Below, piece after piece: positions 37,614-47,131 of a stretch of DNA of 64,000 nt; the first letter of the stretch is position 1, and the number at the start of each line of letters is the position of its first letter. Below the pieces are notes generated by a model. It had not been told where the DNA came from. It saw only the letters and a list, made by a program, of their open reading frames with translations, and made no database searches. The position numbers and the translations under genes were made by a program. Location: NCBI GenBank assembly GCA_003225295.1, contig QHYZ01000107.1, positions 1 through 64,000 of the forward strand, given 5' to 3'. The DNA comes from Acidobacteriota bacterium. Its GTDB lineage: Bacteria; Acidobacteriota; Terriglobia; Acidiferrales; UBA7541.

Positions 37614-40247
37614 ATGAGAAGACTGCGTGGATGGCTGTTGCGGCTGGGCGGACTCTTCGGGAGAGACCACCGCGAGCGTGAGCTTGCCGCGGAGATAGAA
37701 AGCCATCTCCAGATGCACATCGAAGACAATCTGCGATCGGGCATGAGCCGCGGGGCAGCGCGGCGGGAGGCGCAAATGAAACTGGGCGGCGTCGAGCAAA
37801 CCAAAGAGATATGCCGCGAACGGCGCGGGCTTCCGCTACTTGAAACACTATTCCAGGACTTGCGATTCGCCTTTCGAATGGTGCTGAAGAATCCCGGCTT
37901 CACCGCGGTCGCTGTGCTGATCATGGCGCTGGGAATGGGCGCAAACACGGCGATGTTCAGCGTGGTGAACGCCGTTCTCTTGAAGCCGCTGGCCTTCGCC
38001 GACCCCGACCGCATCGTCACTCTTGGCTCTCTCTGGAAAGGCCGGCCGGGGCACGGCAATGTATCGGCACCCGACTTCCACGATTGGCACGATCAAAACA
38101 CGGCATTCGAAGGCATGGCGTACTATGATGACGATGACGTAGCCGTGACCGCGGGACCCGTAGCCGAGTATGCGCACGTTGCCGTCGTTACTCGGGAGTT
38201 TTTTCACGTTTTCAAAATTGAGCCCGTGGTGGGACGCGAGTTCACCGTCGAGGAGACGAAGCAAGGAAGCTCCGGTGCGGTAATCATCAGCAGTTCCTAT
38301 AGCGCAAGCCATTTCGGCGGGAATTCGAACGCCCTCGGGCATGCCGTCCGGCTGAGCGGTAGGACTCTCGATATCGTCGGAGTGATGCCTCCCGGCTTCC
38401 ATTATCCGGGCAAGACGGACATCTGGTTCCCTGCCAACACGATTTATACGGAAACGGATTCGCGCTCGGCACATAACTATCTGGTCGTCGCGCGGCTGAA
38501 ATCAGAGATCAGTTTGGAGCAGGCTCAAGCGCAGATGACCACAATCGCAACACGCCTGGAAGAAAAATTTCCGGACAGCAACAAAGGCAAGAACGTTGCC
38601 GTGACGCGCATGCGCGATGAAATGGTCAGCAATTTCCGGCTCACTCTTTACGTGATGCTGTCCGCCGTGGGACTTGTTTTGCTGATTGCCTGCGCGAATC
38701 TGGCGAACATGCTTCTGGCGAAAACTGTGGCGCGAACGCGGGAGATTGCGATTCGCGCCGCGGTAGGCGCGACGCGAAGCCGCATCGTGCGGCAATTGAT
38801 CACGGAAAGCATTGTGATGGCCCTTCTCGCCGGGGCAGTCGGCGTGCTCCTGGCAATCTGGGGAGCTCGCGTGCTCGTGGCGCTGGCACCTGCCGATGTG
38901 CCGCGCCTAACCGAAACAGGGATCGACGGACATGTGCTGGCATTTGCATTCGGCGTTTCAGTGGTGGCGAGTTTGCTCTTTGGTCTCGCGCCTGCCCTCC
39001 AAGTTTTGCGGATCGACTTGAACAATTCGCTCAAACAAGGCACGGCGCGGGCGGCGGGCGGGAGTATTGCGGACCGCATGCGTGGAGCGCTGGTGGTAGG
39101 CGAGATCGCTCTCTCTCTCATGCTGTTGGCGGGGGCGGGTCTGTTTATAAAGAGTTTCCTGGCGCTGCAAAACGTGGCTCTCGGCTTTCGACCCGAACAT
39201 GTTCTGGTCGTGGAAACGAGCGTGCCAGCGTCAGATCTGGAGAGTGCACGCCGTGCCACGCGTTTCTACAAAGATCTGTTGCCGCAGTTGCGCGCGCTCC
39301 CAGGGGTGCTGGATGCCGGTGCAACGATGGCGCCTCCGGGCCACGTTCATTCGAATGGCGGATTTTGGATCGATCATCTTCCACAAGAGTTCAGCGTTAA
39401 TGGACCGCAAGCGGTTTTTTCCGTCGTGGCCCCCGGCACTCTTGCCACGCTGGGAATTCCTCTGCAGCTTGGCAGGGACTTCAATGACCGCGACACGTAT
39501 GACGCACCGTTTGCTGCGGTCATCAACGAAGCCTTGGCCAAGTCCGCATTTCCTGGCCAGGACCCCATCGGCCACTCCATTTATTGCGGCCTCGATTCCA
39601 TGAATCCAATGAAGATCGTGGGTGTCGTCGGCGACATCCGGCAATACGGACCGGCGCAGGAACCATCCCCGGAAATCTACATGGCTTACGAGCAGCATCC
39701 CTTCCCCGCTACCCATCTGAGTGTCGTCCTTCGAACCGCACTGGAGCCGACTCTGCTTTCCGAGGCCGTGCGGCAAAAAGCAAACGAAGAGTCAGTCGAC
39801 GTGCCGGTGAAATTCACGACCATGGAGGCGTCACTGGCGGGGAATGTCGCCGCGCCGCGCTTCCGAACGCTGCTGCTCGGCATTTTCGCGGGGCTGGCGG
39901 TGTGCCTGGCAATGGCCGGCGTATACGGTGTGATGTCCTATGTAGTGGGCCAGCGTTCGAACGAGATCGGGCTGCGCATGGCGCTGGGCGCGAGCCCGGG
40001 CGATGCGTTGCGACTGGTGCTAGGCCAAGCGTTGACCCTGGCGGGGACCGGGATCGTGATTGGTTTGGTGGGAGCTTTCGTGGTTACCCGGTTGCTCGGG
40101 AGCATGCTGTTTGGAGTGAAAGCGACTGATCCCGCGACTTATGCAGGAGTTGTTGCTCTGCTCGGAATTGTCGCGCTCGTGGCGAGCTACATTCCGGCGC
40201 GGCGTGCGGCGCGAGTCGATCCGATCGTCGCGTTGCGTTATGAGTAA
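37614..40247 (+). CDS. ADOP permease, copy 4 of tandem array
   Basis: 877-residue long-form ADOP permease beginning MRRLRGWLLRLGGLFGRDHR, with prefix [19 protein letters not shown], matching copy 1 closely. TM1 reads GFTAVAVLIMALGMGANTAM; FtsX block 1 LLIACANLANMLLAKTVART; block 2 YVVGQRSNEIGLRMALGASP; end ARRAARVDPIVALRYE. The frame opens earlier (37,455), within copy 3, but the ATG at 37,614 is preceded by the conserved leader with GAGGG. Last gene of the padR-ADOP cluster, which has no other strand switches or gaps above about 150 bp. Confidence 0.9.
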   Translation: MRRLRGWLLRLGGLFGRDHRERELAAEIESHLQMHIEDNLRSGMSRGAARREAQMKLGGVEQTKEICRERRGLPLLETLFQDLRFAFRMVLKNPGFTAVAVLIMALGMGANTAMFSVVNAVLLKPLAFADPDRIVTLGSLWKGRPGHGNVSAPDFHDWHDQNTAFEGMAYYDDDDVAVTAGPVAEYAHVAVVTREFFHVFKIEPVVGREFTVEETKQGSSGAVIISSSYSASHFGGNSNALGHAVRLSGRTLDIVGVMPPGFHYPGKTDIWFPANTIYTETDSRSAHNYLVVARLKSEISLEQAQAQMTTIATRLEEKFPDSNKGKNVAVTRMRDEMVSNFRLTLYVMLSAVGLVLLIACANLANMLLAKTVARTREIAIRAAVGATRSRIVRQLITESIVMALLAGAVGVLLAIWGARVLVALAPADVPRLTETGIDGHVLAFAFGVSVVASLLFGLAPALQVLRIDLNNSLKQGTARAAGGSIADRMRGALVVGEIALSLMLLAGAGLFIKSFLALQNVALGFRPEHVLVVETSVPASDLESARRATRFYKDLLPQLRALPGVLDAGATMAPPGHVHSNGGFWIDHLPQEFSVNGPQAVFSVVAPGTLATLGIPLQLGRDFNDRDTYDAPFAAVINEALAKSAFPGQDPIGHSIYCGLDSMNPMKIVGVVGDIRQYGPAQEPSPEIYMAYEQHPFPATHLSVVLRTALEPTLLSEAVRQKANEESVDVPVKFTTMEASLAGNVAAPRFRTLLLGIFAGLAVCLAMAGVYGVMSYVVGQRSNEIGLRMALGASPGDALRLVLGQALTLAGTGIVIGLVGAFVVTRLLGSMLFGVKATDPATYAGVVALLGIVALVASYIPARRAARVDPIVALRYE

Positions 40248-40488
40248 GTCATGGCTCTCAAAGAGAGAGAGCGCCACGACGAAGGATGAAAGCAGCCGTG
40301 CGCAGCAGAGCCAGGATGTTCAGTCAGATAGGCGGCTTCTCTCGTGGGAGTTTTCCTGCGCCCTTGGCCGACCACCGGGCCTGAAAACAAGGCGGCTCCG
40401 CATAAACATCGCGGGAATAAGAAGGACTTGCGCCTATTCTCATGGCCATGAAGAATCAATTTTTCAGTTTTGGCTTTTGGTCTTCAAA

Positions 40489-42225
40489 TTATTTGTCCTG
40501 GGGCTTTTTCTTTTTGAAGAGGCCGCTGAGAGCGTTTATGGCGTCGGCGGGATTTTGCCCTTGCGCTTTGTCGCTGCTGGAGGAAGAGCGGCCGCCGAGG
40601 CAGCCGAGTTGCGATTTGAAGAGATCTTTCGCCAAACCGCCGACATCCGGAATAAATTTCGGCTCTGCGGTCGTGCCTTGAATCTGGAACGGAATTTTCA
40701 GACCTTCGCTGCAAGCACTGCCACCGCCCCCAGTAACCGCGCTGAGAAGCCCGCCGAGCCCGCCACCCGATCCGGCGGATGAGCTTGCCGAGCTGCTGGC
40801 CTCTTTTGTGAGTGTGGCGAGCATTTTGAAATCGAGAACGTTCTTCGAGTCCACCGTGCCCGCACCGGTAAAATTGCCAAGGGTTGGGAGCACCGCAAGA
40901 AAGTTGTCAGCCCGAATGCCCGTGGGAGCCACGCGGAGATTCGAGGTGACTTTCTCAATGTTCAGATCCTTGCCCGTTTTGATTCCCGCGAGCGAGGCGA
41001 CGGAGGACATTTTCGAGCCGAGATCGAAGCCCGCGAGCACGCCATTGAAGAGACCGACGTTCCCGGTAATGACGAGTTTGTTGGTCGGGCCGGTCAGATT
41101 GAGACTGGAATTCAGTGTGCCCGCCTGCAGCGAAGCGCCTTTGGGAAGATGGATGCCCAGGGCAGGAAGGAAAGCTTCGAGATCCTTCGCGGGCATGTCT
41201 TTGGCGTCGAGCTTGATGTTGACAACGGTGGCTTCACCAGCCGATTCATAAGTGCCGTTGAGGTGGGCAGCAGCGCCCCCGATATTTAGTGTCGAAGGAT
41301 TGAGGACGCCGGAGTTCCTGTGGAGATTGTATTTGGTATCGAAATTGACGGTAACGGGGACACCGGCGGGCGAGCCGCCGGCGACCAAGAGCGATTTAGA
41401 GAATTTGACTTTGCCTTTGGTCTGGGCCTCACCGCCCTGTGAGGAGAGGTTGCTGTCGAGATCGAGAATGCCGCCGAGACCCGCAGAAGAATCGAGAAAA
41501 CCTGTGGAGGCGAGGTCCAAGGAAGTTACGTTGAGCCTGGCATCGAGGGGAGTGAGCGTGGTGTCTGCTTGATCCACGGGGCCGACAATGCCGTCCAGCT
41601 TGAACTTGCCGCCGGCAGGCAGATCGGCGGTAACCGTAACTGGGAACTTGGAGGTCAAGGAAACGTCGGAAGCGGCGACGTTGACGTGATCGTAGGTGCT
41701 GCGGTTCTGCGAATTGGTGGAGCCGATGATGATGCTGCCGTCGGTCAGTGTGAGTTTCTTGACGGAAAATTCGGTAGCGTTCGACGAGCCGGCAGATCTT
41801 GCGGCGGGCGCCTGCTGGACCTGAGACTTCGCCGCGGAACCGCCGAGCGAAGAATAGTTCCACTGACCGGCGGTGTTGCGAAGGAGTATCACCTGTGGGC
41901 CGGCAATCGTGACGCCAGTGACATTCAGGGTCTTTGAGAAGATCAGGGGCATGATTTCGACTCCCACGTTCAGCGACTTGGCGGTGAGGAAAGGAGAGGG
42001 GCTGAATTTGGGGTCGTCGCCAATGGAGAGGTTTTCCGCAGAGAGCGAACCGCTGAGGAGAGAAAGACTGATATCGCCCAATTGCACTTTACGGCCCAGG
42101 GCGGCGGATGCTTTTTCTTCAATCGTGGGGCGGAACTGGTTGACGGGGATCAAAAACGGGAGCACGAGAACCAGCACGGTCAGCACGCCCACAACCACCA
42201 GGATAATCTTTAATGTCTTCTTCAT
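40489..42225 (-). CDS. AsmA-family protein
   Basis: 578-residue membrane-anchored protein of the AsmA type. A single N-terminal TM helix (IILVVVGVLTVLVLVLPFLI) is followed by the conserved VNQFRPTIEEKASAALGRKV and LGDISLSLLSGSLSAENLSI, then a long beta-rich periplasmic region. AsmA proteins form elongated lipid-transfer bridges or influence outer-membrane assembly. A low-complexity Ser-rich stretch (residues about 515-530) and a Gly-rich stretch lie near the C-terminus, which ends in a Lys-rich tail. GGAGGTGGTC precedes the ATG at 42,225; the frame upstream to 42,348 is not used. It converges with ADOP copy 4. Confidence 0.85.
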   Translation of the reverse strand: MKKTLKIILVVVGVLTVLVLVLPFLIPVNQFRPTIEEKASAALGRKVQLGDISLSLLSGSLSAENLSIGDDPKFSPSPFLTAKSLNVGVEIMPLIFSKTLNVTGVTIAGPQVILLRNTAGQWNYSSLGGSAAKSQVQQAPAARSAGSSNATEFSVKKLTLTDGSIIIGSTNSQNRSTYDHVNVAASDVSLTSKFPVTVTADLPAGGKFKLDGIVGPVDQADTTLTPLDARLNVTSLDLASTGFLDSSAGLGGILDLDSNLSSQGGEAQTKGKVKFSKSLLVAGGSPAGVPVTVNFDTKYNLHRNSGVLNPSTLNIGGAAAHLNGTYESAGEATVVNIKLDAKDMPAKDLEAFLPALGIHLPKGASLQAGTLNSSLNLTGPTNKLVITGNVGLFNGVLAGFDLGSKMSSVASLAGIKTGKDLNIEKVTSNLRVAPTGIRADNFLAVLPTLGNFTGAGTVDSKNVLDFKMLATLTKEASSSASSSAGSGGGLGGLLSAVTGGGGSACSEGLKIPFQIQGTTAEPKFIPDVGGLAKDLFKSQLGCLGGRSSSSSDKAQGQNPADAINALSGLFKKKKPQDK

Positions 42226-42415
42226 GACCACCTCCAAGGCGGGAGGAATGGGCGATCCGCCAAACGCAGCGAGGCGAGAATAGCACAGTGACCTGTGACT
42301 CGTGGCCATCGACCTGGGTTGGTGCACAAACTCGAAAGGGCGGGACATATCGAGAGGTACAATGCCACTTGGTTAGGAAGCCTCCTGACTTAAAGAGGGG
42401 AAGGACTGTTCAGCC

Positions 42416-43006
42416 ATGCGCAGATTGACGGTGTTTGGCTTTGTTTCTCTTTTTCTCTCCACAGCGGCAAGCGCGCAGACGGACTCCCAAGGAAACATTT
42501 CCTTCGGGTACTCGTACGTTCGAGGAACCTTGTCCTCATCCTCCAACTCACCGCTGGCCCCGACGATTAGCAGTTCCAACCTGAACGGGTGGTACACCTC
42601 TGCGGAGTACAAACTGGTGCCGTGGCTGGGAGCAGTGGCGGATTTGAGCGGCGACTATGGAACCGAACGCGTAACCCCCTTTTGCGAAGTGATCCCCGTC
42701 TGTCCGGGCCCGCTCAGTGCGCAAGCAAACGTGCAAACGTTTCTGTTCGGCCCGCGAGCGTCGGTCTCGATCGGGAAGGTTACGCTGTTTGCACAAGGGA
42801 TCTTTGGAGGGGCACACACGAGCGCCAGCGGCACGGGCTTCTCCGATTCAGATACTTCGCTTGGCACGGCGCTGGGCGGCGGGGTGGATTTTCGCCTCGC
42901 CCAGACTATTGGCTGGCGCGTGCAGAGCGATTACCTGCAGACGCGACTTTTCGGCAGTGTGCAGAACAACTTTCGGTTTTCGACTGGCGTGGTGGTCCGG
43001 TTTTGA
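42416..43006 (+). CDS. outer-membrane beta-barrel protein
   Basis: 196-residue exported protein with a signal peptide (MRRLTVFGFVSLFLSTAASA, cleavage near AQT). Alternating hydrophobic strands, aromatic girdles and a C-terminal Phe (NNFRFSTGVVVRF) are typical of eight-strand OmpA/OmpW-type porin-like barrels. Examples are GNISFGYSYVRGTLSSSS, GWYTSAEYKLVPWLGAVADL and LGGGVDFRLAQTIGWRVQSD. A GGGGAAGG site lies upstream. The predicted two Cys (FCEVIPVCPG) could form a loop disulfide. Function unknown. Confidence 0.82.
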   Translation: MRRLTVFGFVSLFLSTAASAQTDSQGNISFGYSYVRGTLSSSSNSPLAPTISSSNLNGWYTSAEYKLVPWLGAVADLSGDYGTERVTPFCEVIPVCPGPLSAQANVQTFLFGPRASVSIGKVTLFAQGIFGGAHTSASGTGFSDSDTSLGTALGGGVDFRLAQTIGWRVQSDYLQTRLFGSVQNNFRFSTGVVVRF

Positions 43007-43069
43007 ACAACGGGTCTCCTACGGCTGCGCTCCGTACAAGCAGAGACCCGGCGCTACAGAGGAGGAGTG

Positions 43070-44007
43070 ATGCAGAGACGCACGTTTATGAATGTGACGA
43101 CCGGTGCGGCGGCGACGCTGGCGTTCGAGCCTCTGGCGTTTGCGGAGAAGCAGGAACGGAAGAGTCCGGTGGCGTATCCCGATCCGGCAGTGGAAGTGCT
43201 TGACCCGCGCTTCGCAAAATACAGTGTCGGCAACGCGGCGGTCGAGCGCTTATATACCGGCACGCGGTGGTCGGAAGGGCCGGTATGGTTTGGGGACGGA
43301 CGGTATCTACTGTGGAGCGACATTCCGAGCAACCGCATTCTGCGATGGTGCGAGGAGACTGGAGAGGTCAGCGTATTCCGCAGCCCTTCGAATTACAGCA
43401 ACGGCAACTGCCGGGACCGCCAGGGCAGGCTGCTCCGAACGACCTGGCAGTGCATTCCGACGGGTCCATCTGGTTCACCGATCCGGGTTACGGCATCATG
43501 TCGAACTACGAAGGGCACAAAGCGGCGTTCGAGCTGCCCGCCAATGTTTACCGGCTCGACACCAAGACGCGCGAGGCGACCGTGGTGGCCGGCGATATGG
43601 ATAAGCCCAACGGCATTTGCTTCTCTCCCGACGAGAAACTGCTCTACATCGTGGATACGGGAACTCCCCGGCACCCCGGCGACCCGCGCGCGATTCGCGT
43701 CTACGAGGTGGTGGATGGCGTACGGCTGAAGAATGGCCGCTTGTTCGTGGACATGTCGCCGGGCTCATCCGATGGGATCCGTTGCGATATGGACGGCAAT
43801 GTCTGGTCCGCCGCGGGATGGGGTGGAGAAAGCTTCAACGGCGTGCATGTGTTCGCCCCCGACGGGAAGCTCATCGGCAAGATTCATCTTCCGGAAACGT
43901 GCGCGAATCTGTGCTTCGGTGGCACGAAGAAAAACAGGCTGTTCATGGCGGCGAGCCAATCGCTGTACGCCGTGTACACGGATGCCCAGGGCGCGCAGAT
44001 GCCGTGA
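43070..44007 (+). pseudogene. exported SMP-30/gluconolactonase-type protein with internal deletion and frameshift
   Basis: A twin-arginine-type signal (MQRRTFMNVTTGAAATLAFE) leads into an SMP-30 beta-propeller: ERLYTGTRWSEGPVWFGDGR, YLLWSDIPSNRILRWCEETG and FRSPSNYSNGNCRDRQGRL. At about 43,430 the frame changes, and the propeller resumes as NDLAVHSDGSIWFTDPGYGI, then MDKPNGICFSPDEKLLYIVD, to a stop at 44,007. Between GRL and NDLAVH the family normally has about 30 residues (CEHGxRRVTRTE...GKRLNSP), so an out-of-frame deletion is present. AGGAGG precedes the ATG at 43,070. Without the deletion this would be a calcium-dependent lactonase or related enzyme. Confidence 0.85.
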
Positions 44008-44062
44008 GCGGGGAGTCTCCGGCACGATTTTCGTAGCGCAAAGACACTAAGATGGGGATGGC

Positions 44063-44797
44063 ATGACAGCTTCGTCAAGGTGGAGCGGAGAGCAGACAGC
44101 AGCCATCGAGCCGGTGATGGTGCGCGTGCCGGAGGGGTGGTTTGGGATGGGGTGCGAGCGCGGGCGGGATGATGAGAAGCCGGTGCATCGGGTGTGGGTG
44201 GATGCGTTTGAGCTGGCGGCTTACCAGGTGACGAATGCGGAGTATGGGTGCTTCCTTGCGGCGATGAGTTGTGCTCCGCCGCCGTGCTGGAGTGACCCAA
44301 ATTTTCATGATCCGCAGATGCCGGTGGTGGCCGTGTCGTGGCACCAGGCGGCGGACTACTGCGAGTGGCTGAGCGGCGCGACCGGCAAACGCTATCGTCT
44401 GCCAAGCGAAGCCGAATGGGAGCGTGCGGCTCGCGGCGGCGTGGAAGGCTTTACATACCCGTGGGGGGATGCGCCTCCGGAGACGGTTCCGGATTATGGC
44501 AAGCGATGGAAGCTGGGACCAGAGCCCGTGGGTCAGTATCCGCCGAATGCATACGGGCTCTACAACGTTGGCGACAACGTCCATGAATGGTGCGCCGACT
44601 GGTACGACGACGGTTACTACGGGCGCTCACCGGAACGAAATCCGCAGGGGCCGAAGAGTGGCAGCCGCCGGGCTTCGCGGGGCGGCTCCTGGCGGCATCA
44701 TATTAAGGTCACCCCTACGGCGGCTCGTTCGAGCATTCCGCCGGAGTTCCAATACGCGGACTACGGATTCCGAATCGCGCGCTCCTTGAGTGCCTGA
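44063..44797 (+). CDS. FGE/SUMF1-fold protein lacking the catalytic cysteines
   Basis: 244-residue formylglycine-generating-enzyme-like protein. Family signatures are MVRVPEGWFGMGCERGRDDE, YQVTNAEYGCFLAA, VVAVSWHQAADYCEWLS, RLPSEAEWERAARGG, YPWGDAPPET, YNVGDNVHEWCADWYDD and RASRGGSWRHH. The last element normally continues with two Cys of the copper site; here HHIKVTPTAARSS follows, so it is unlikely to be an FGE. Other members of the fold act in ergothioneine/ovothiol-type sulfoxide synthesis or as structural modules. It lacks a signal peptide. Activity unknown. Confidence 0.82.
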   Translation: MTASSRWSGEQTAAIEPVMVRVPEGWFGMGCERGRDDEKPVHRVWVDAFELAAYQVTNAEYGCFLAAMSCAPPPCWSDPNFHDPQMPVVAVSWHQAADYCEWLSGATGKRYRLPSEAEWERAARGGVEGFTYPWGDAPPETVPDYGKRWKLGPEPVGQYPPNAYGLYNVGDNVHEWCADWYDDGYYGRSPERNPQGPKSGSRRASRGGSWRHHIKVTPTAARSSIPPEFQYADYGFRIARSLSA

Positions 44798-45103
44798 GAA
44801 CGCAGCCGCGGTCGCCCTTCAAGACGAGACTAGGGAAGAGACCCATAGGCAGTTGTCTGCGCAACAAACGCTGCTATTGATTTTGCTGCCGATGCTCCCG
44901 ACTTTTGTGTGCGTGAGGCTTTATCTCCACCTCTTGCAGGTGCGGCATTTCTGTCCGCGCGGAGTCCTGGCTCATCATCGGTTTTTGGAGTGCTGCGTTT
45001 GGTTTTATCTCACTTGCCGTGCTATCGCTACCTGAGCCTGCTGCTGGACAAGCGTAATCTCTCAGTAACCCGGCGGAGCAGGGGCTCATGCTACTATTGC
45101 TGA
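44798..45103 (+). other. intergenic region with possible decayed membrane ORF
   Basis: Two plus-strand frames look like pieces of one membrane protein: QQTLLLILLPMLPTFVCVRL in one frame and, about 30 residues later, ESWLIIGFWSAAFGFISLAV ending at 45,057 in another. A frameshift near 44,940 would join them. No family recognised; no clear ribosome site. Confidence 0.25.
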
Positions 45104-45886
45104 ATGCCGCGCGGCTCAGTGACCTTGCGCCTCATCACGCTGTCGGTGGCTGTCGTCGCAAACACAGCGGCGCAGCAGGAGCCAAGACCGCCAGACCTTC
45201 CCAATGCGCCAGCAGCAAAACAGGAAAGCACGCACCAGCAGCACCAAAATCCTTTCAACACAACCATCGAAGTTCTCGGACGGCGGTCTATTTTCTTTCC
45301 CGAGATTGCGACCAGCAGGGGTTCGCTGAGCACCACACAGAAGTTTGAACTCTTTGCCGACGAGAGCGTCTCCCCTTCACGTTTTCTCAGTTCTGCCGCC
45401 GGAGCAGGGATCAGTCAGGCGCGGAATTCGCTGAACGGATATGGCCAGGGAATGGGCGGTTACGGAGAGCGTTTCGGTTCTTCGATGGCCACGGCCGCGG
45501 CGAACAATTTTTTCGGAACGTTTCTGATTTCGTCGCTACTGCACCGTGATCCGCGCTACTTCGTAACGCTGCATGGAGGCGCGAGACACCGCATTGGTTA
45601 TGCGCTCAGCCGCATCGTGGTGGCGCGCACGGATGACGGTAAAGATGCGGCCAATTGGGCGGGGATGCTGGGCCCGTTGCTAGCTGAGACTCTGGCAAAC
45701 AGCTATCTGCCGGTGAAAGAACAAACGGCGGGCCGGACCCTGCAACGCTTCGGACTGCGGATCGGCTTGAATACCGCCAGCAACGCGCTCCGGGAATATT
45801 GGCCAACGATCTTTCGCAGTCTGCGTATTACGAAGGTCGCTCCGGGGATCAATTCGAATGCGGGAGGGACTCGGCCGTCGCGCTGA
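45104..45886 (+). CDS. secreted protein of unknown function
   Basis: 260-residue protein with a signal peptide (TLRLITLSVAVVANTAAQ). It has a Pro/Gln-rich linker (PRPPDLPNAPAAKQESTHQQ) and then a helical/amphipathic domain with QKFELFADESVSPSRFLSSA, GYGQGMGGYGERFGSSMATA and LLHRDPRYFVTLHGGARHRI. Proteins of this appearance recur in acidobacterial genomes without a known role. A start at 45,104 is favoured by the signal sequence directly following. It is the last ordinary gene before the tRNA-associated accessory region. Confidence 0.65.
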   Translation: MPRGSVTLRLITLSVAVVANTAAQQEPRPPDLPNAPAAKQESTHQQHQNPFNTTIEVLGRRSIFFPEIATSRGSLSTTQKFELFADESVSPSRFLSSAAGAGISQARNSLNGYGQGMGGYGERFGSSMATAAANNFFGTFLISSLLHRDPRYFVTLHGGARHRIGYALSRIVVARTDDGKDAANWAGMLGPLLAETLANSYLPVKEQTAGRTLQRFGLRIGLNTASNALREYWPTIFRSLRITKVAPGINSNAGGTRPSR

Positions 45887-45929
45887 CAAGCACGTGTGAA
45901 ACGGAAGGGCCTGCTAGTATTACAACGGA

Positions 45930-45969
45930 AGGGCGGGTCTGTCGCGCAGAAGGATAGAGCAGCACTTTC
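45930..45969 (+). pseudogene. truncated tRNA-Arg(CCU), 5' half (scar A)
   Basis: The sequence GCGCAGAAGGATAGAGCA followed by GCACTTTCCTAAA matches the D-arm through anticodon loop of tRNA-Arg(CCU). It stops being tRNA-like exactly after TTTCCTAAA, where GTGC and a T-arm would be expected; TCTGACC follows instead. The same break point occurs in the scar at 48,817. Confidence 0.6.
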
Positions 45970-46100
45970 CTAAATCTGACCATTTTCCTAGCCCGTTTCG
46001 GAAAAACTCGGACTCTGCAATATTCCTCAAGCCATCATAACGTGGTAAGTTCAATGACAGTGTCCGGAACCTGTAGAAAACAGATCACCGAGCCACCGCA

Positions 46101-46655
46101 TCAGAGAAGCTTGGGACTATCATTTGGCAAGAGCATCTGAGCGACTTGCGTCAATTTCCAGCTCGTCGGATGAAGTTGTCGATCAAGTACCCACACCAGG
46201 TCAAATCTCGAGTCGGGCCATTTCTGCGGACTGGATCGGTCGTTGCCCAGGATAACGTTGGCTAGGTCTATGATGGACTTGTGCTCCCAGGCGATAAGCA
46301 CAACGCCATGGGTGGTCATGGCCTCCTCTGCGAGCTTCCTTTCATCTCCCTTGGTGTGCTTTAAGTTGACCTTTAAGCCCAGAGATTCCGCGACCGCCTT
46401 AACCGTGTGATGTGAGCGTTCGCTCTGAATGTGCCCCGAGGGGGCGGCAGCGAAGACAGCGTTGGGCTTTGCCAAGGCTGGATGGATGAATTGTCCGTGC
46501 AGGGGATTAAAGAAACGAATGAGGGCGCCGGAGCGCTGCCAGCCGCTTGTAGATAATTCGTTCTTGTCGTGCTCGCCCTCTGGGTTGACTCCGTGAATGT
46601 CTTCATCTTTCTCTGGCTTTTCGCCATGGCGAACGATCATGATTTTGTCGGCCAT
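46101..46655 (-). CDS. histidine-phosphatase-superfamily protein
   Basis: 184-residue single-domain protein of the phosphoglycerate-mutase-like phosphatase clan. The phosphohistidine motif is IMIVRHGEKPEKDEDIHGVN. The second catalytic His is in VVLIAWEHKSIIDLA, and a basic patch GHIQSERSHHTVKAVAESLG fits the substrate pocket. GGAGAACG precedes the ATG at 46,655; the extension to 46,679 is not used. It lies between two tRNA-Arg remnants and may be cargo of an integrated segment. Substrate unknown. Confidence 0.8.
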   Translation of the reverse strand: MADKIMIVRHGEKPEKDEDIHGVNPEGEHDKNELSTSGWQRSGALIRFFNPLHGQFIHPALAKPNAVFAAAPSGHIQSERSHHTVKAVAESLGLKVNLKHTKGDERKLAEEAMTTHGVVLIAWEHKSIIDLANVILGNDRSSPQKWPDSRFDLVWVLDRQLHPTSWKLTQVAQMLLPNDSPKLL

Positions 46656-46726
46656 CTTCGTTCTCCAGCCGTCATCCATCGCTTCGGATCACGAGGGTGC
46701 AAGTGTTAAGCATGCGCTTCGCGGCT

Positions 46727-47082
46727 CTAGTTGGCCTTGCAGTTTGGCGCGCTCTTGATTTCCCGAATCCGCTTGAGAAAAGTATTCGTCCATTCGTCGA
46801 GGGTCGCCTCTTCAGGGTTTCGTGAGCCGCTATCTCGCAGCCGGCGCAACTGTTTCGGGGTCCATCGTCTGGAACCTGCCTCGGTGAATATGGCTCGCAC
46901 AGTTTGCGGATCCAGCCGCCCGAGTCTGTGGATCATTAGGTCCTGCGCCTCCTTCAGCGCACGCCAGGCAGCTTTTGCTCTTTTTTCATTTGATCGGGAA
47001 CTTGGCAGGTGTTGGTTTGCGCCGCAGCGTCGCTCACAACAGCTAGAGTCAAGAAAGTTAAAATCGCAAAGCGAAATCTCAT
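46727..47082 (-). pseudogene. small secreted protein gene with one-base frameshift
   Basis: From the ATG at 47,082 (GAGGA site) it reads a signal peptide MRFRFAILTFLTLAVVSDAA AQ, then a short mature stretch ending QMKKEQ. The next codons run out of frame. If one A is restored in the A-run near 46,975, the frame continues KAAWRALKEAQDLMIHRLGR and RWTPKQLRRLRDSGSRNPEE to the stop at 46,727, giving about 118 residues. No family recognised. It could be an assembly error rather than a mutation. Confidence 0.5.
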
Positions 47083-47131
47083 AAACATTCCTCGTCGCCG
47101 GTATCTGGATATCGGGCCTGGTCGGAAGACG

